From Heligmosomoides polygyrus polygyrus (Eukaryota > Nematoda > Chromadorea > Rhabditida > Heligmosomidae): 64,000 bases of DNA. The stretch lies in contig OX377204.1 of NCBI GenBank assembly GCA_947396885.1, positions 92,390,728-92,454,727 on the forward strand, read 5' to 3'. The notes beneath the pieces are model-generated. The model was not told the DNA's origin, ran no database searches, and saw only the letters and a program-made list of their open reading frames with translations. This document shows positions 42,640 to 53,540 of the stretch, piece by piece (position 1 is the stretch's first letter; each line of letters begins with the position of its first letter). The translations under genes and the position numbers were made by a program.

Positions 42640-43020
42640 GGACGGCAGCAGTGCAAAAAATAGCGCGAAAGGTTATGAGCCACCGGTGGCTCATATTGGC
42701 AGGCTCGCAGAGCTTGCCACCGGCGGCGAACGGGGCAGTGAGCAGTGCGGTGCCTCAGTCACACACTTTTGCGTCAAAATGTTGTGCGACGGCGTCGCTG
42801 ATTTACTTCCGCAGCGTTCCGTTTGCGCCCTAGCCGACCGTGGCACGGATCGGTCGGAGGGCAGACAGAAGGCGGGAAAACAAATAGCAGAAGTGGGTCC
42901 CGACTAGAAAGAGTACAGTGCTTCTGCCGCTTGTCGCCGCCGCGTGCCGCAGAAATCTGCGGAGGCCTTAGGACACCCCTGAAGATAAGGTCTTTTGTAC
43001 TCATTTCTTTATCCATGCGC
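42640..43020. other. Non-coding GC-rich segment with GAGCCACCGGTGGCTC palindrome
   Basis: 22-bp palindrome at 42674-42695, then GC-rich sequence with inverted words (GCCACCGGCGGCGAACGG, CGCCGCGTGCCGC). No conserved protein recognised. Confidence 0.5.
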
Positions 43021-43342
43021 AACAGTGCGCCATGAAAAACGTGAACATAAGAATAAAATCTAACACATCAACAGAACTTAATAAGTCGGTGATTTAACAA
43101 ACGTGCAAAAAAAAAAAAGAGAGCAGCTACTCATAAAGTTCATGCGAAGAGTCGAATTTACAGAGCCTGTTTCAGAAAAAAATTGAGCGTAAGAAAAATC
43201 TAGGAGAACAATTTAGGTCGAAAATGGAGGAAATGCTGATGAGGGAAATAAAGCGTAGGCGGATGACACTACCTAAAATGTCACTACATGTGAAGAACTA
43301 CAGCATGCACAGGTAGCCTAGAAGCTGAATTTTCGGATGCTA

Positions 43343-43794
43343 GGTACATATTAGATTGTAATCTCGCCATTCACTTTGGCGTTCCGCAAAATTTTTGAAA
43401 GGCATTCTAAAGCATTCTCCCAAGAAGCAGCTCTTCGTGGGAAACCAGACAACAAGATCTTCCTTTGCAACAATGGGTGTTTCGGATGGCACGATCTGGC
43501 CCACTCACCGTATTCATCGGACCTTGCTCCAACGCACGCAACCATCCGTTTCCTTCGTTGTCGAACCATTTGCAGGAGAAACAATTTGACGTCAGGGAGC
43601 AACTTGAAAAGTGCCTCGCTGAGTTTTTTTCGTCAAAACCCCAGGAATTCTGTAGAAGCGGTATCTACAAATTATCTGACAAATGACACTATGTTGTAGA
43701 AAATAATGGTGCATGTGCTCTTTAGTTGTTGCATGTATGGAACGAGAGAAATAAATTTGAAAAAAATTGCACAAGTGGCGGGATACTTTCCTTA
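43343..43794 (+). pseudogene. mariner relic, C-terminal remnant
   Basis: Shares the 3' half and right TIR (GGCGGGATACTTTCCTTAC) with 8786-9772, including [19 protein letters not shown]. The 5' part is deleted to a short TIR-proximal piece (CACTTTGGCGTTCCGCAAA). Confidence 0.75.
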
Positions 43795-43914
43795 CAAGCT
43801 GAACATTTATAACGTTTATTATTGGTCACAGACCAACATGTTATAGAAGTTTACGTTACCTAGGAAATCTGACCTAAAGCCGCTTGGTGCGTTACCCTGC
43901 TATTATGTAGGTTG

Positions 43915-44312
43915 TAGACATTGGATCCGACACTGATTCGAAAAATTCGAAATTTGTCATTTTTTCAAATCCAGTTAAAAAGAGTATGCGAATAATAATA
44001 TTTTGAGAAGCTTCGCATCTTAGAATGATTGGGATGAGAGTAGCCTTAACAAGAAAGATTTTCAGATGATCCAAATAACTGTTTTATCTTCGGATGTCAC
44101 ATCGGATATCCGAATCGGAGACGATATCAGTTTTCCCATCAAAAATCAGCTTTCCGAATTTTCTGAAAGTTCGTCTGCTGAAAATGGCTCCCACCCGAAT
44201 CGCCCAGGACCCAAGCTTTTCAAAGATGCCATTATTCCCAAATCCTTTTAACAAGGGTTTGGAAAAAATGACGATTCCGAATTATCCGAATCGGCGTCGG
44301 ATTCAATGTCTA
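43915..44312. mobile_element. hAT-like element with ATCCGAA arrays, copy 3 (398 bp)
   Basis: TAGACATTGGATCCGACACT left end, complement at 44290-44312; flanks GTAGGTTG and GTAGGTGG form an 8-bp duplication with one change. It is the uninterrupted version of 22605-23312. Confidence 0.88.
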
Positions 44313-44389
44313 GTAGGTGGTCGTATTGTAAATGTCGTTTTTGCTCAAAAGGGAATTTCGCTACAAGAAAAGAACGGCCACACCTTAAC

Positions 44390-44960
44390 ACAAGAGGTAA
44401 TCTCCGTTATAATCAGCGAAATGTTATCAACGTTCTCGCAAAAAATGGATGCCTTTCTTGAAGAACTCCGGTGGCTGCGACTCGATGAAGGTGGACACCC
44501 AAATTTCGACTTCGTCACGGTTCTTCAATTTTTTCTCCGCCAAGGCGTTCAGCATCGACCGGGAAAGATGCCAGTCTGGTGGGGCAAGGTCTGGGCAGTA
44601 AGGTGGGTGAGGCAGAAGTTACCAGCACAACTCTTCATTTTTTTTGCCAGCGTGCGGTCGAGCGTCGTCATGGATTTTACAGTTGCTGTATTCTCTCCTT
44701 GTCGACGCAGTGCTTGCTCCACCCGGTTGCTCCTTGTAAAGGTCTGCCGTAACTGTTTGGCCGAGATACAGCACCTCAAAATGCACCAGACCTGTTCCAC
44801 CGAGCACAAAGCATGACTTCTTTTCGTGAATGTCAGGCTTCGTCGTTGCCTTCGGAACCTCACTGTGGCTCAACCATTGCCGCTTTCGTGCGTCCTAGTG
44901 GTACTTCTCATCCGACATCGCGATGGAGTTATAGAAACCGCTGTTCTTGGTTCTGCGGAT
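44390..44960 (-). pseudogene. mariner transposase relic, C-terminal half
   Basis: Antisense frames carry HDDARPHAGKK, then a region near LAPPDWHLSRS and a C-terminal EIWVSTFIESQP-like stretch. Frameshifted; no TIRs recognised. A 5' piece (SHSEVPKATTKPDIHEKK) precedes it. Confidence 0.6.
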
Positions 44961-44964
44961 GCGA

Positions 44965-45745
44965 ATTCCAGGCATGGCGACTCGTGCTGCCTTGTTGGGG
45001 TCGCTGCGTAACCATTTTCGACGACGATTTGACTTTCCGATTGCAAACGATCGACAATGGAAGAGTGGTGACGACCTGTGTGAGCTCACGTGTAGTTTGT
45101 GTTGGATCCGGCTCGACAGCTATAGGTGCTGGTAGACATGAGTGGAATAATAAGAAAAGCAACTAAATGTAAAAGGATAAAGAACAGAAAGTATTAATAA
45201 AAAGAAAGAAAAACGAAGGAGCTTGCGACCGTTATGTTCCTGCCCTAAGACGATTGCAAGCAAAAAAGGATGATATAAAGGAATAAGGACCTTCTAGGAA
45301 CTCTTCACGAACCCGCTAGGTTGATAAAAAGGAAAGAATCAACTTAGCAACACTGCACCGTCGCTGTGAAGTCACAGTAGTCGTGTAGAAGCAAGAGTAC
45401 CAAGTCGTCGACATGCAGACAGAAAAAATGTCAAAAATTCTTTTTTTTCAAATAAACTTCACATGGATCCTTCCTTGAGTCTCATTCAGTAGGTTACTGA
45501 ACGTTGAAAAATAAAAGCGAAGCTTTCTGGAAATCTGAACTGTTTAGCATCTGAACTCGCCACAAAAAATGTTTAAAACTGATACAATGAAGAGTTTGTC
45601 GAAGCGTCGAGCTCTCGTGATCTTTATACCTATGCTATTATTCTGAAGATGAGTACTAAATAAGTTCAGTAACGTTATATCTTAAAGCAATATAGTAAGG
45701 CACCGCTATAATAACACGAAGAGCGCAAAATGATGGACACATGCG
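44965..45745. other. Intergenic stretch, nothing recognised
   Basis: Short spurious frames only; A-rich from about 45150. Confidence 0.5.
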
Positions 45746-45747
45746 AA

Positions 45748-46060
45748 CGGGCTGTCATAACGCAGTCGGGGAAGACGCCGGTTGTCGTATTATATGCACC
45801 CCAAATCAGGATTCTTGGTTCGGATCACCCGGCTAATCCAACCAGGCCTTTTTCACCTTTTTGGAGTTGGCTAATCGGTAGCAATTTATCGGAGAAGGAT
45901 AAAACTATGACATGACAATCGGTTGGCTACTGAAGGTTATTGAATAGGCCAAATATAAGGCATTTATTCGAATGATTTCCACTATACCCGTAGAAGTTGA
46001 GTGCTTGGCGCATTCCGCAAAAGGATTGGTTAACGCTGAATTAAGTCATTTCTCCGTTAG
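45748..46060 (+). repeat. SINE family S1, diverged
   Basis: GTCATAACGCAGTCGGGGAAG head, GCACCCCAAATCAGGATTC, tail TTGGCGCATTCCGCAAAAGG; intergenic, about 300 bp upstream of Cys-rich paralogue 1. Confidence 0.68.
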
Positions 46061-46363
46061 CTTACAAACAGAGAAACTAGAATGACATAAAATTCAGATT
46101 GATGCTCGAAATGATGAGCTATTTAGGTTTACAAACACTAGGAATCGTGAGCTATGTAGGCTGCTAAAAGCCTTCCAAAACAGTCAAAATTATTTTTTAA
46201 AGACGAAGAACATCCGCTTATTCCAGTGGACATAACAAGATCACCACGGTCATGTCAATGAATCGTGGATCTACAAAGGCGGGAAGAAGGCGCCGTAGGC
46301 TGGGGCCGACCATTGTCTAACCGGTGGTCTTCGGAAATCACTCCGCTCACATCTATACTAACC

Positions 46364-49300
46364 ATGGAGCTCCTTATTCTTGCACTGATCGTCACTCAGG
46401 GTGAGTTCTTGCTCCTTCCAGTAGGTCGTCCGGCGACGAATTTGAAGATCTGACGGTGTTTCTCCAACATTTCAGCGCTCTGCTACCCACCCAATGACTG
46501 GATTCCGAACCGCTGGAAGCGAGATATTGAGGGCTCAGGTTGGTTCATATTCTTCCTATAATTCGGAAATGAAGAATTGAGTAGCAATTGTTTTCTCCTG
46601 AAGTCATTTTGTTGGGAGAGACGGTCTTCGGCTACATTGTAGCGTTGTCGGAGGCGGCGCTGCTCTCGCATGCAGGTCGAAGTCGTGTTCTTGGTTCGAA
46701 TCGTGCAGTGCCCCGACCAAGCCTTTCACGTCTACAGAGCAGAAATAGAATGCGTGGCGCATCTACAGCAGGGACTGAATGATTCTGTCCTTTACTCCTG
46801 TCTTTATACATGGTCTTTAAGGCACCGAAGAGACTTCTGCTGTCGCCGCTAGTATCGATGAAGCCTTGGAGAAACTTCGAGCTGACGACAACTCGGCCGG
46901 TGGCACGGAACTAGTCAGCACCACTACGAAGGTAGGGCTTTGGGAGCACACAAAATGATGACGTCGCGAAAAAGCTGAAAACTCGAAATAATGACGTAGT
47001 TTGGGTTCAGTCATTCGTTTTTTAGGCGAACGCGGAGTTTATATTTTTGTTTTGTTTCGTGGTGTCCTGTATCAATAGCGATACAGGTGGTATTGTTGTA
47101 TAGATCAATGAATTGCCGCGGATCTATCCTAGTCGGGAGGGGCAACGTTAAGGGGACAGCTTTACCGCCGCCTCACTTGAATTTACTCAAGAGCCGTCAA
47201 TATCATGGGGCAGCAGATGAAAGACTCTTGGACAACTTCAAGGAAGGGAATTCTGAGATTTATCCTATTAGGGGGGGGGGCACATAACTGAAAATTATTA
47301 ATTAAATTAACTTGGCATTCATAGAGCGGCTTCTAGAGAACAGAATAGGACTCAAAAAGCAAACAAATAAACACACAAACAAGCATTTAACCACGGTTCT
47401 AAAGACATCTCGGCGGGCAAGACGTATTCAAACACAGCTGGCCTCCGCATGACATGTTATAATCGGGATCCGTCATGGTGAGGGGCATAGCTTTAAAAAA
47501 GTGGTGAAATTTTTGATTTTTGTTGTGTTTTTTTTGCGAATTTTGGCAACGTAGGCCCTATTTTGTCCTCTAGAACCCGCTCCATGAATGCCAAGTCAAT
47601 TTTTGTATAATTTCTAGGTATGTGTCTCCCCCCGACTAGGATAGAGCAGAATTCTGAGTAAAAACTCCGTATGCCCTTCACCGAGTAGGATAGATCCATT
47701 ATGGCTTGGCTTGTAGCTCCATAACGAGATGATAAAGCGAGAAATATCGGAGGAACTGATTAGGATTACATCCGCGGAGTTTGGACCTATGCAAGTTTCG
47801 GTTCGTGTCGCGAACATGGGCAGCATAAGGTGGTGGTGGCGCGCCAGCCAATCACAGCCAAGCAGGGCGCCGACAGAAGACGCGCCAGCCAATCAGAATG
47901 CTGATCCTATACATTCTCTCTAAATGGCGAGTCATTTAAATGCGATCTGATTGGCTGGCGCGCTCCCGTCTCCGAATGCTGCTCATGTTCGCGACATGAG
48001 ACCAAGTTTCTTCTAATGGGTACAGTAGGTATTTCTTTATAACTGAGGTACTGTATAAAAGAAGAAATAGTTTTCTCATATGAAATAACTATGTAAAAGA
48101 TACAAATGGAATAGCAAATACATAAAGAAACGAAGAAGATTCACCACTCTTAAAGGGTCCTGTTAGGACTCCGCTAAGGGCCCAAAATTATTTTATAGTA
48201 TTTTTTATTTATTTCATGCACTGATATGTGCGCCGCAATAGAAAAAGTCAACAATATATAAAGAAAGGACCATCATTGTGTCAAAAACGCAATAAAATAA
48301 ACAAAAAACGAACATAAATCATGAGACAACCAAAGTAGAAAACAAGAGGGTTTTATTGCTTTGCTTTAAATAGCGTTGATCCTGAAATACCTCATGATGT
48401 TTTTCAGAGGGACGAGATGCTCTTATTACAGCTACATACTTTAAATTTTAGTTTAAAATTTTATTTTGAATTTAAAAATTAAAATGTCAATTTTTACAGC
48501 CAGAAAAAGCCTGCAAGTCGATGCAGACCTGCTTCGCGGACGACGACTGCAAAGGCGGCAAGTGTTTCGGCACGTTCGTCGGCAAATGCGACTGCAGCGG
48601 ATGCAAGAACTTCTTCATGTACTGTTCACGTCGTTAGGAACGTCTTCAGAACAGGAATAGAGATAGGGTGTTTTACAGATGCCAGTCGGATGCGGACTGT
48701 GGTGGCCTGAAAGGTGCCTGCAACAAGCAGATCAAGCTGTGCGACTGTAACGCGGTGAGTACCTTGGTGGAGTAGACGCAGAGATAGAATGTGTGGCGGA
48801 TTCCTGTTGGAATGCGCTGTGCATTCTACTTCTATGGGATGTCGTGGAGGAAATTTGAATTCGTCTCTTGCCTGTTCAACGTCTTGCGGTGGCCAGCCGA
48901 TAAACAAGTCAGTGCTTTACCCTACCTAGGCGATTATGGTGCCAATTCACCGACCCCGTAGGTATAACGCAGAATTAGAATGCATGGCGCACTCTTGTTG
49001 GGGTGAGCCACGAATTCTACTTCTAGGGGACACGTGGAGGGAATTCGAATGCGTTTTTGGCCTCTACACTTGCGGTGGCGAGCCGATGAACAAGCCAGTG
49101 CTTTACCCTACCTAGGCGATTATGGTTCCAATTCACCGACCCCGGGGATAGAAGGATTGGTTTCTCTGGACAGGGAATAGGACTTTGGAACCTGGAATTG
49201 GGTACACCTTTTAGCCGGCGCTTCCCCCGACTCCGCTACCACTCATACCCATGTAAGCTTCAATTACCTTTCATTCCAATAGACATACAGTGTATATAAC

Positions 49301-49703
49301 AGATGCACGGCGCAATCTCCACATATAACACACATCAGCAGATTTATCTACATCCTTCACGTCAAGAGAAAGAATAAAGTGCGGCGTTAACCAATTCTCG
49401 ATTGAGATGCGCCGCACACTCTACTTCTACGGGAAATCTTGAAGGCAGTTTGAACGCGTATTTGGCCCATACAATCACTTTCGGTGCCCAAACCGATGGG
49501 CAAGTCAGCACCTTGTCCTCCATGAGTAAGCCTTCAAAGATAGAAGGTCAACCACTTTATTCCAGGGCTTCAAGAACGCCGGCTTCTCTCTATTCTTCGA
49601 GGCACTGACGAAATTCTGCAACCAGAAGACGTGCACAGCAGACACGGCAGAGGAGGATTGCTTCGGCCTCAAATGCAATCCGGGACGGTGCATGTGCCTG
49701 TAA
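46364..49703 (+). CDS. Secreted Cys-rich, chondroitin-proteoglycan-like protein, paralogue 1 (six exons, 180 aa)
   Basis: Exons 46364-46400, 46476-46538, 46822-46931, 48500-48618, 48679-48754 and 49566-49703; 543 nt, phases consistent. The first 12-15 residues (MELLILALIVTQ) are a short hydrophobic signal peptide. An acidic/Ser-Gly spacer includes EGSG followed by TEE, a shape known as a chondroitin attachment site in C. elegans CPG proteins. A Cys-rich C-terminal half follows: CFADDDCKGGKC, CDCSGC, CQSDADCGGLKGAC, CDC, then CFGLKC...CMC. I chose donor AT|GTACTG for exon 4 because it restores phase and aligns with paralogue 2; without splicing there the frame stops at 48635. AATAAA at 49835. 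Likely an extracellular matrix or eggshell-type core protein, possibly CPG-3-like; the family name is inference. Confidence 0.82.
46640..46810 (+). repeat. SINE family S1, internally deleted
   Basis: TGTCGGAGGCGGCGC head, GTGGCGCATCTACAGCAGGG tail, in intron 2 of Cys-rich paralogue 1, ending shortly before the exon at 46822. Confidence 0.6.
47117..47697. mobile_element. Two nested TIR elements, same family as 33306-34112
   Basis: Outer ends ATCTATCCTAGTCGGGAGGG and complement of GAGTAGGATAGAT (about 47117 and 47697). Inner ends at about 47264 (AGGGGGGGGGCACATAACT) and 47645 (TGTCTCCCCCCGACTAGG). In intron 3 of Cys-rich paralogue 1. Confidence 0.6.
47804..47998. mobile_element. MITE family M1, copy 3
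   Basis: Ends GTGTCGCGAACATGGGCAGC and TGCTCATGTTCGCGACAT, in intron 3 of Cys-rich paralogue 1. The internal CCAATCA/TGATTGG motifs of the family are present. Confidence 0.7.
48800..49530 (-). repeat. Cluster of three partial S1 SINEs
   Basis: Blocks at about 48800-48975, 48985-49255 and 49390-49530, each with GGCCAGCCGAT or similar and ATTCTACTTCTA tails, in the intron before the last exon of paralogue 1. The first two share AGTGCTTTACCCTACCTAGG, a likely local duplication. Confidence 0.7.
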
Positions 49704-49834
49704 ACCGCTAGTCATGCATACGGAGCGATTTCTGCCGACAGACTCTTGTGTATTGCACGGTTTTGAGAGATTTACAAGATGCTGTAATTTTGAAATACGT
49801 AACAATTTTTAACGTATAATTGCATGCTTTAAAG

Positions 49835-49840
49835 AATAAA
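49835..49840 (+). terminator. AATAAA polyadenylation signal of paralogue 1
   Basis: Canonical hexamer 132 bases after the TAA of the Cys-rich gene, in an AT-rich tract; fits a nematode 3' UTR. Confidence 0.6.
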
Positions 49841-49904
49841 GATGTGCTTAACTACAATGTTCTGCCTTAAACGAGTACGAAAGATTAACTTACTTTTGTA
49901 CTTT

Positions 49905-50865
49905 GATGGTCCTTTTGTCCGCTGGAGATCTTCTCAGCGAGGACCACAACTCTTCCAGACCGCCCGATCTCTGGCTGCTTGCATCCAGTGAGGCAGACTC
50001 TGCTCTATGAAAGATCTTGAGGATGAGTCTGCCCATCGCGTTAGCGGTCGTCCCAGTGGTTTCTTATGGTCTCTTCGGAGCCATTCTGTGACACTGAGGC
50101 TCCATCTGTCGAAGCAGGTGTTCGGCCCAGCGATATTTGGACTTCTTCACGTACTGCAGCGGGTCTGCTAATTGCGACTTCTCCCGTAGCTCCGAGCTTC
50201 GTAGGCCTTCTTGCCATTGCTGACGAAGGCTTGTCCTCAGAAGACTCTCCAGTGCACGATGCGTAGTTTGCATCGCTCTGGCGATTGTCTTGTTGTCGGG
50301 CCAGGTTTCTGTCGCGTAACACATCGCAGGCAGTACAGAGGCGTTGAATATCGAGACCTTGAGGTCGGCATCCTTGACCTGATCGGTGACTTCGCGAATC
50401 GAACTGAAGGCTACCCATGCTGCGCGTCTCCTGCGGGCGATTTCAGGAGCGAGCTCGTTATCCATGTTCAGCTCTCTTCCCAGATAGACGTAGGAGTCGA
50501 CCTGTTGTAGAGCGACTCCATTTAACCTTACGAGTCCCGTGTCACACCACTGGTTGACCATAAATTGTGTTTTGGACATATTCATGTCCAATCCAATCTT
50601 CGTACCTCCCACATTGAGCTTGTTCAGCATTTCCTCGACTTCTGCCGTGCTGGTAGAGATGAGAACAATATCGTCGGCGAAGCGAAGGTTGCTGATCCGT
50701 TTACCGTCGACAAAGTAGCCTTTAGCCGTCTCAGTTCAAGTCCTTCATAGCATTCTGGAGTGCCGCTGTGAATAGCTTGGGAGAAATCGTGTCTCCCTGC
50801 CGTACTCCTTTCCGATAGGAACCTTAAGCTTTCGATCGAGCAACTGAACAACGAAAGGATAACAT
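49905..50865 (-). mobile_element. Second RTE-like lineage, 3' part, 5'-truncated
   Basis: Antisense reading has [40 protein letters not shown] and ARRRRAAWVAF, the RT palm and C-terminal domain of an RTE element distinct from the 39929-42575 family. Frame breaks occur near 50064 and 50715. It starts about 200 bases after the paralogue 1 stop, opposite strand. Confidence 0.85.
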
Positions 50866-50869
50866 CATT

Positions 50870-51470
50870 AGAAAGTGTTTGAGAGAGTTTGGACTTCTCA
50901 TAGTTGAGCCAGATAGGTTTATTTTTATAGACCCTTAGTATTTTAATGATATTTTAAGTTATCGTCGCTCGGTAAAGCTTTATTGCATGCCATTCGAGAG
51001 ATAGCTAAACGTTACACAGCTTAAATTTTGTACAGTTGTTCATTTATACAGTCCCTAGTTTAAACTGGAAAAAATTCGTTCTAATTTGGAAAATGTTCTT
51101 TCTGATTTCAAAAGCGTCACCTTGGCTTTCTTTTCTGGGCGCTCAGTCCGTCTTCGAAGGCTAGTTTGACGTAAGAAATGTATAAATAGGTAGTACCATC
51201 CGCAACTATAAGGTTCATCGGAAAACCTTGAGAGATTTTTCATTTTTTTGTTTTTTATTTTTTTATTCAGCAATCAATGCAAATCAATCATCAATATCAT
51301 CAACACTGTTAGCCACCAAAGTGATCCATCTACTAGACAGGTCAGCGATGTCTTTTTCTTAGAAGCACCAAGAGTCGAAGAATTCGGCGACCGCCTTTCA
51401 ATAATTCTTCCGTAGGAACTGATGTATGACCGTTGAATAGAATAGAATATGTGAAACATAATTTGAGAGA
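50870..51470. other. Intergenic stretch with repeat fragment
   Basis: 51055-51135 resembles the 3' part of the long repeat 270-1160 (GGAAAATGTTCTTTCTGATTT); nothing else recognised. Confidence 0.5.
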
Positions 51471-51474
51471 CAGG

Positions 51475-51775
51475 GCGCGTGTAGCGCAGTCGGAGGAGGC
51501 GCGACTGTCGCGTGTACCCGATACCAGGTTCCTGGTTCGGATTTCCCGTCCAAGCCAACCAAGCCTTCCATCCCTTCGGGGTCGGTAAATTGGTACCAGA
51601 TTTGTCTGGAGAAGAATAAAGCGCTGACTTGTTCATCGGCTGGCCACCGCAAGTCATTGTATGGCCAAATACGCATTCATGTCGCCTCCACGACATCCCG
51701 TAGAAGTAGAATGCGCTGGCGCATCCCAGAAGGGATTGAGTAACGCCGTCCTTTATCCTTATCCTTATCCTAATT
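51475..51775 (+). repeat. SINE family S1, near full length
   Basis: GTGTAGCGCAGTCGGAGGAG head through GTCCTTTATCCTTATCC tail; one of the best-preserved copies. Confidence 0.85.
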
Positions 51776-51989
51776 TGAGAGAGAAGAAAAACCCCTACAA
51801 AATGGTCTGCGAAAGCACGCATTTAAAGATGATTCTTCGGGACAAATCACTGTCTATTTCAACATACCCCAAAAGGGCAATTTTCCGGCAGTTCGGAAGG
51901 TACTGCCGGTTTTGCACAGCCGCTATTCTTTCATTTATTCCTAAATCAATATTCAACTTACTTCGCGTTTTCATACAACGTCTAACACG

Positions 51990-53235
51990 GAATTCTTCAC
52001 TCTATCTGACGGAATAAATTGGCTCTCTTCGAAGACTTATTGAAGCAATATGTCGAAAGGGATACTCCGAACGACACCTTATTTCAATTTCAAACTGGAC
52101 CAATCCGCCGTCGAAACAACCCGGCAGGTAAACCACGGGTAAGGGTCGAATAGTGTTGGAGAAAGGACCGTGCAATGGTGGTTCTAGAAATTCCATTCTT
52201 GAGACTTCTACCTTAAAGATGTATCCCGAAGCGGCAGACCTACTGCCATCCAGGACACCGATTTGAAGGCCTCGTGGAAGCTGATCTATCGCGAACAGTC
52301 CGTGAGATAACTGAAGGTCTAGAAGTCGGTACTACTGCTGTTACAGACGACTTCCAACGCCTCGAAAAGGAGAAAAAGCTTGAAAAGCAGGTGCCACTCA
52401 ACTTGAGTGATCGCCAGAAATTGTCGCGATTCGAAATCTGCTCTTCTTTGGTTCTCCAGAACCAAAACTACTATTTTTGGGGGTCTAATCATCACATGTG
52501 ATGAAAAGTGGATTCTGTAAATAACCGAAGACGATCAGGGCAGTGAGTTGAAGCCGACGAACTCCAAAGTACTACCCAAAGCCGAAATTCCATCACAAGC
52601 CAGATTCATCAACGACTTACAGAAATTTAACGAAGAAACTACAGCCGAAATTCCTGATCACGACAACATTCCACTATATCGCCTGTTGATAAGCCGTGTT
52701 AATTCGCGTTTTTTCAAGAATTTCGGCTGTAATTTCTCCGTTAAATCCCTGTAAGTTGTTGATGAATCCGGCCTCAGAAGACGATGTTAACAGTGTGGTG
52801 GTCGATGGGTGGAGTGGCTCACTACAACTTTCTGGAAGCAGGCCGAACCATCAGAGCAGAGTCCTAATGGAGAGGTGAACTGAAAATTACGTCAACTTCA
52901 ACCAGCATTGGTCACCAGAAGTGGCCCGATTCTTCTGCACGACAACGCTGGCCCACACGTTTCACAAATCGCTATTCGAAAATTGAACGAATTAAGGGTT
53001 GAGTCTGGCTCACCCGCCATTCTGTTCTCCAGACCTCTTTCCGACCGGCTACCTCCTTTTCAAACACTTTCAGAACTTTCTCGCTGGTTAAACCTCCACT
53101 AATCATGTCCAAGCCAAACCGGCTTTCATGGCTTTTGTCGAATCTCGATCACCTATTTTTTTCGCTGATGGAATCCGGTGGCCCGTAGGAAAGGGTGTGC
53201 TGATTCGAATATGTTCATTTCGATTGAATTCGGTG
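51990..53235 (+). pseudogene. mariner relic, same family as 21814-23803, interrupted by a MITE
   Basis: Pieces: [54 protein letters not shown]. Interrupted at about 52595-52781 by the MITE with GATTCATCAAC ends. Multiple stops and frameshifts; in the intergenic region between the two Cys-rich genes. Confidence 0.78.
52595..52781. mobile_element. MITE with GATTCATCAAC ends, copy 6, inside a mariner relic
   Basis: CCAGATTCATCAACGACTTA to GTTGATGAATCCGGCCTC; foldback arms (AATTTAACGAAGAAACTACAG against its complement). Flanking AG/AG and the host mariner alignment support a 2-bp duplication. Confidence 0.8.
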
Positions 53236-53540
53236 AGTCTGAAGAAAGTTGTTACCGTTTGTTGTGGACCAGTCAAAACCGCCAGAACTTCCTGCCATTC
53301 TAATACTTTTCCAACAACCTCATACTCCTTATTTATCAGTCTCTGGGCACCTTTTAGCACGTTGTTTAGCCAAGTCTAAGGATTCACCAGGGATTTCCGG
53401 TGTGCGAGGGGCCACCATGTAGTCCACTAGTTCTCCCGATCTACCGCCGTGATCCAGCGGGATGTTCGATGAGTGGGGTGCACAACCGCCGCCACGTCAG
53501 TACGACTAACCGTTCGTTCGTTCGGGCTCGTATTCCAGAG

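Noticed and set aside
42638..42907. 89-codon plus-strand open frame
   Set aside because: GC-rich palindromic repeat DNA; no conserved domain.
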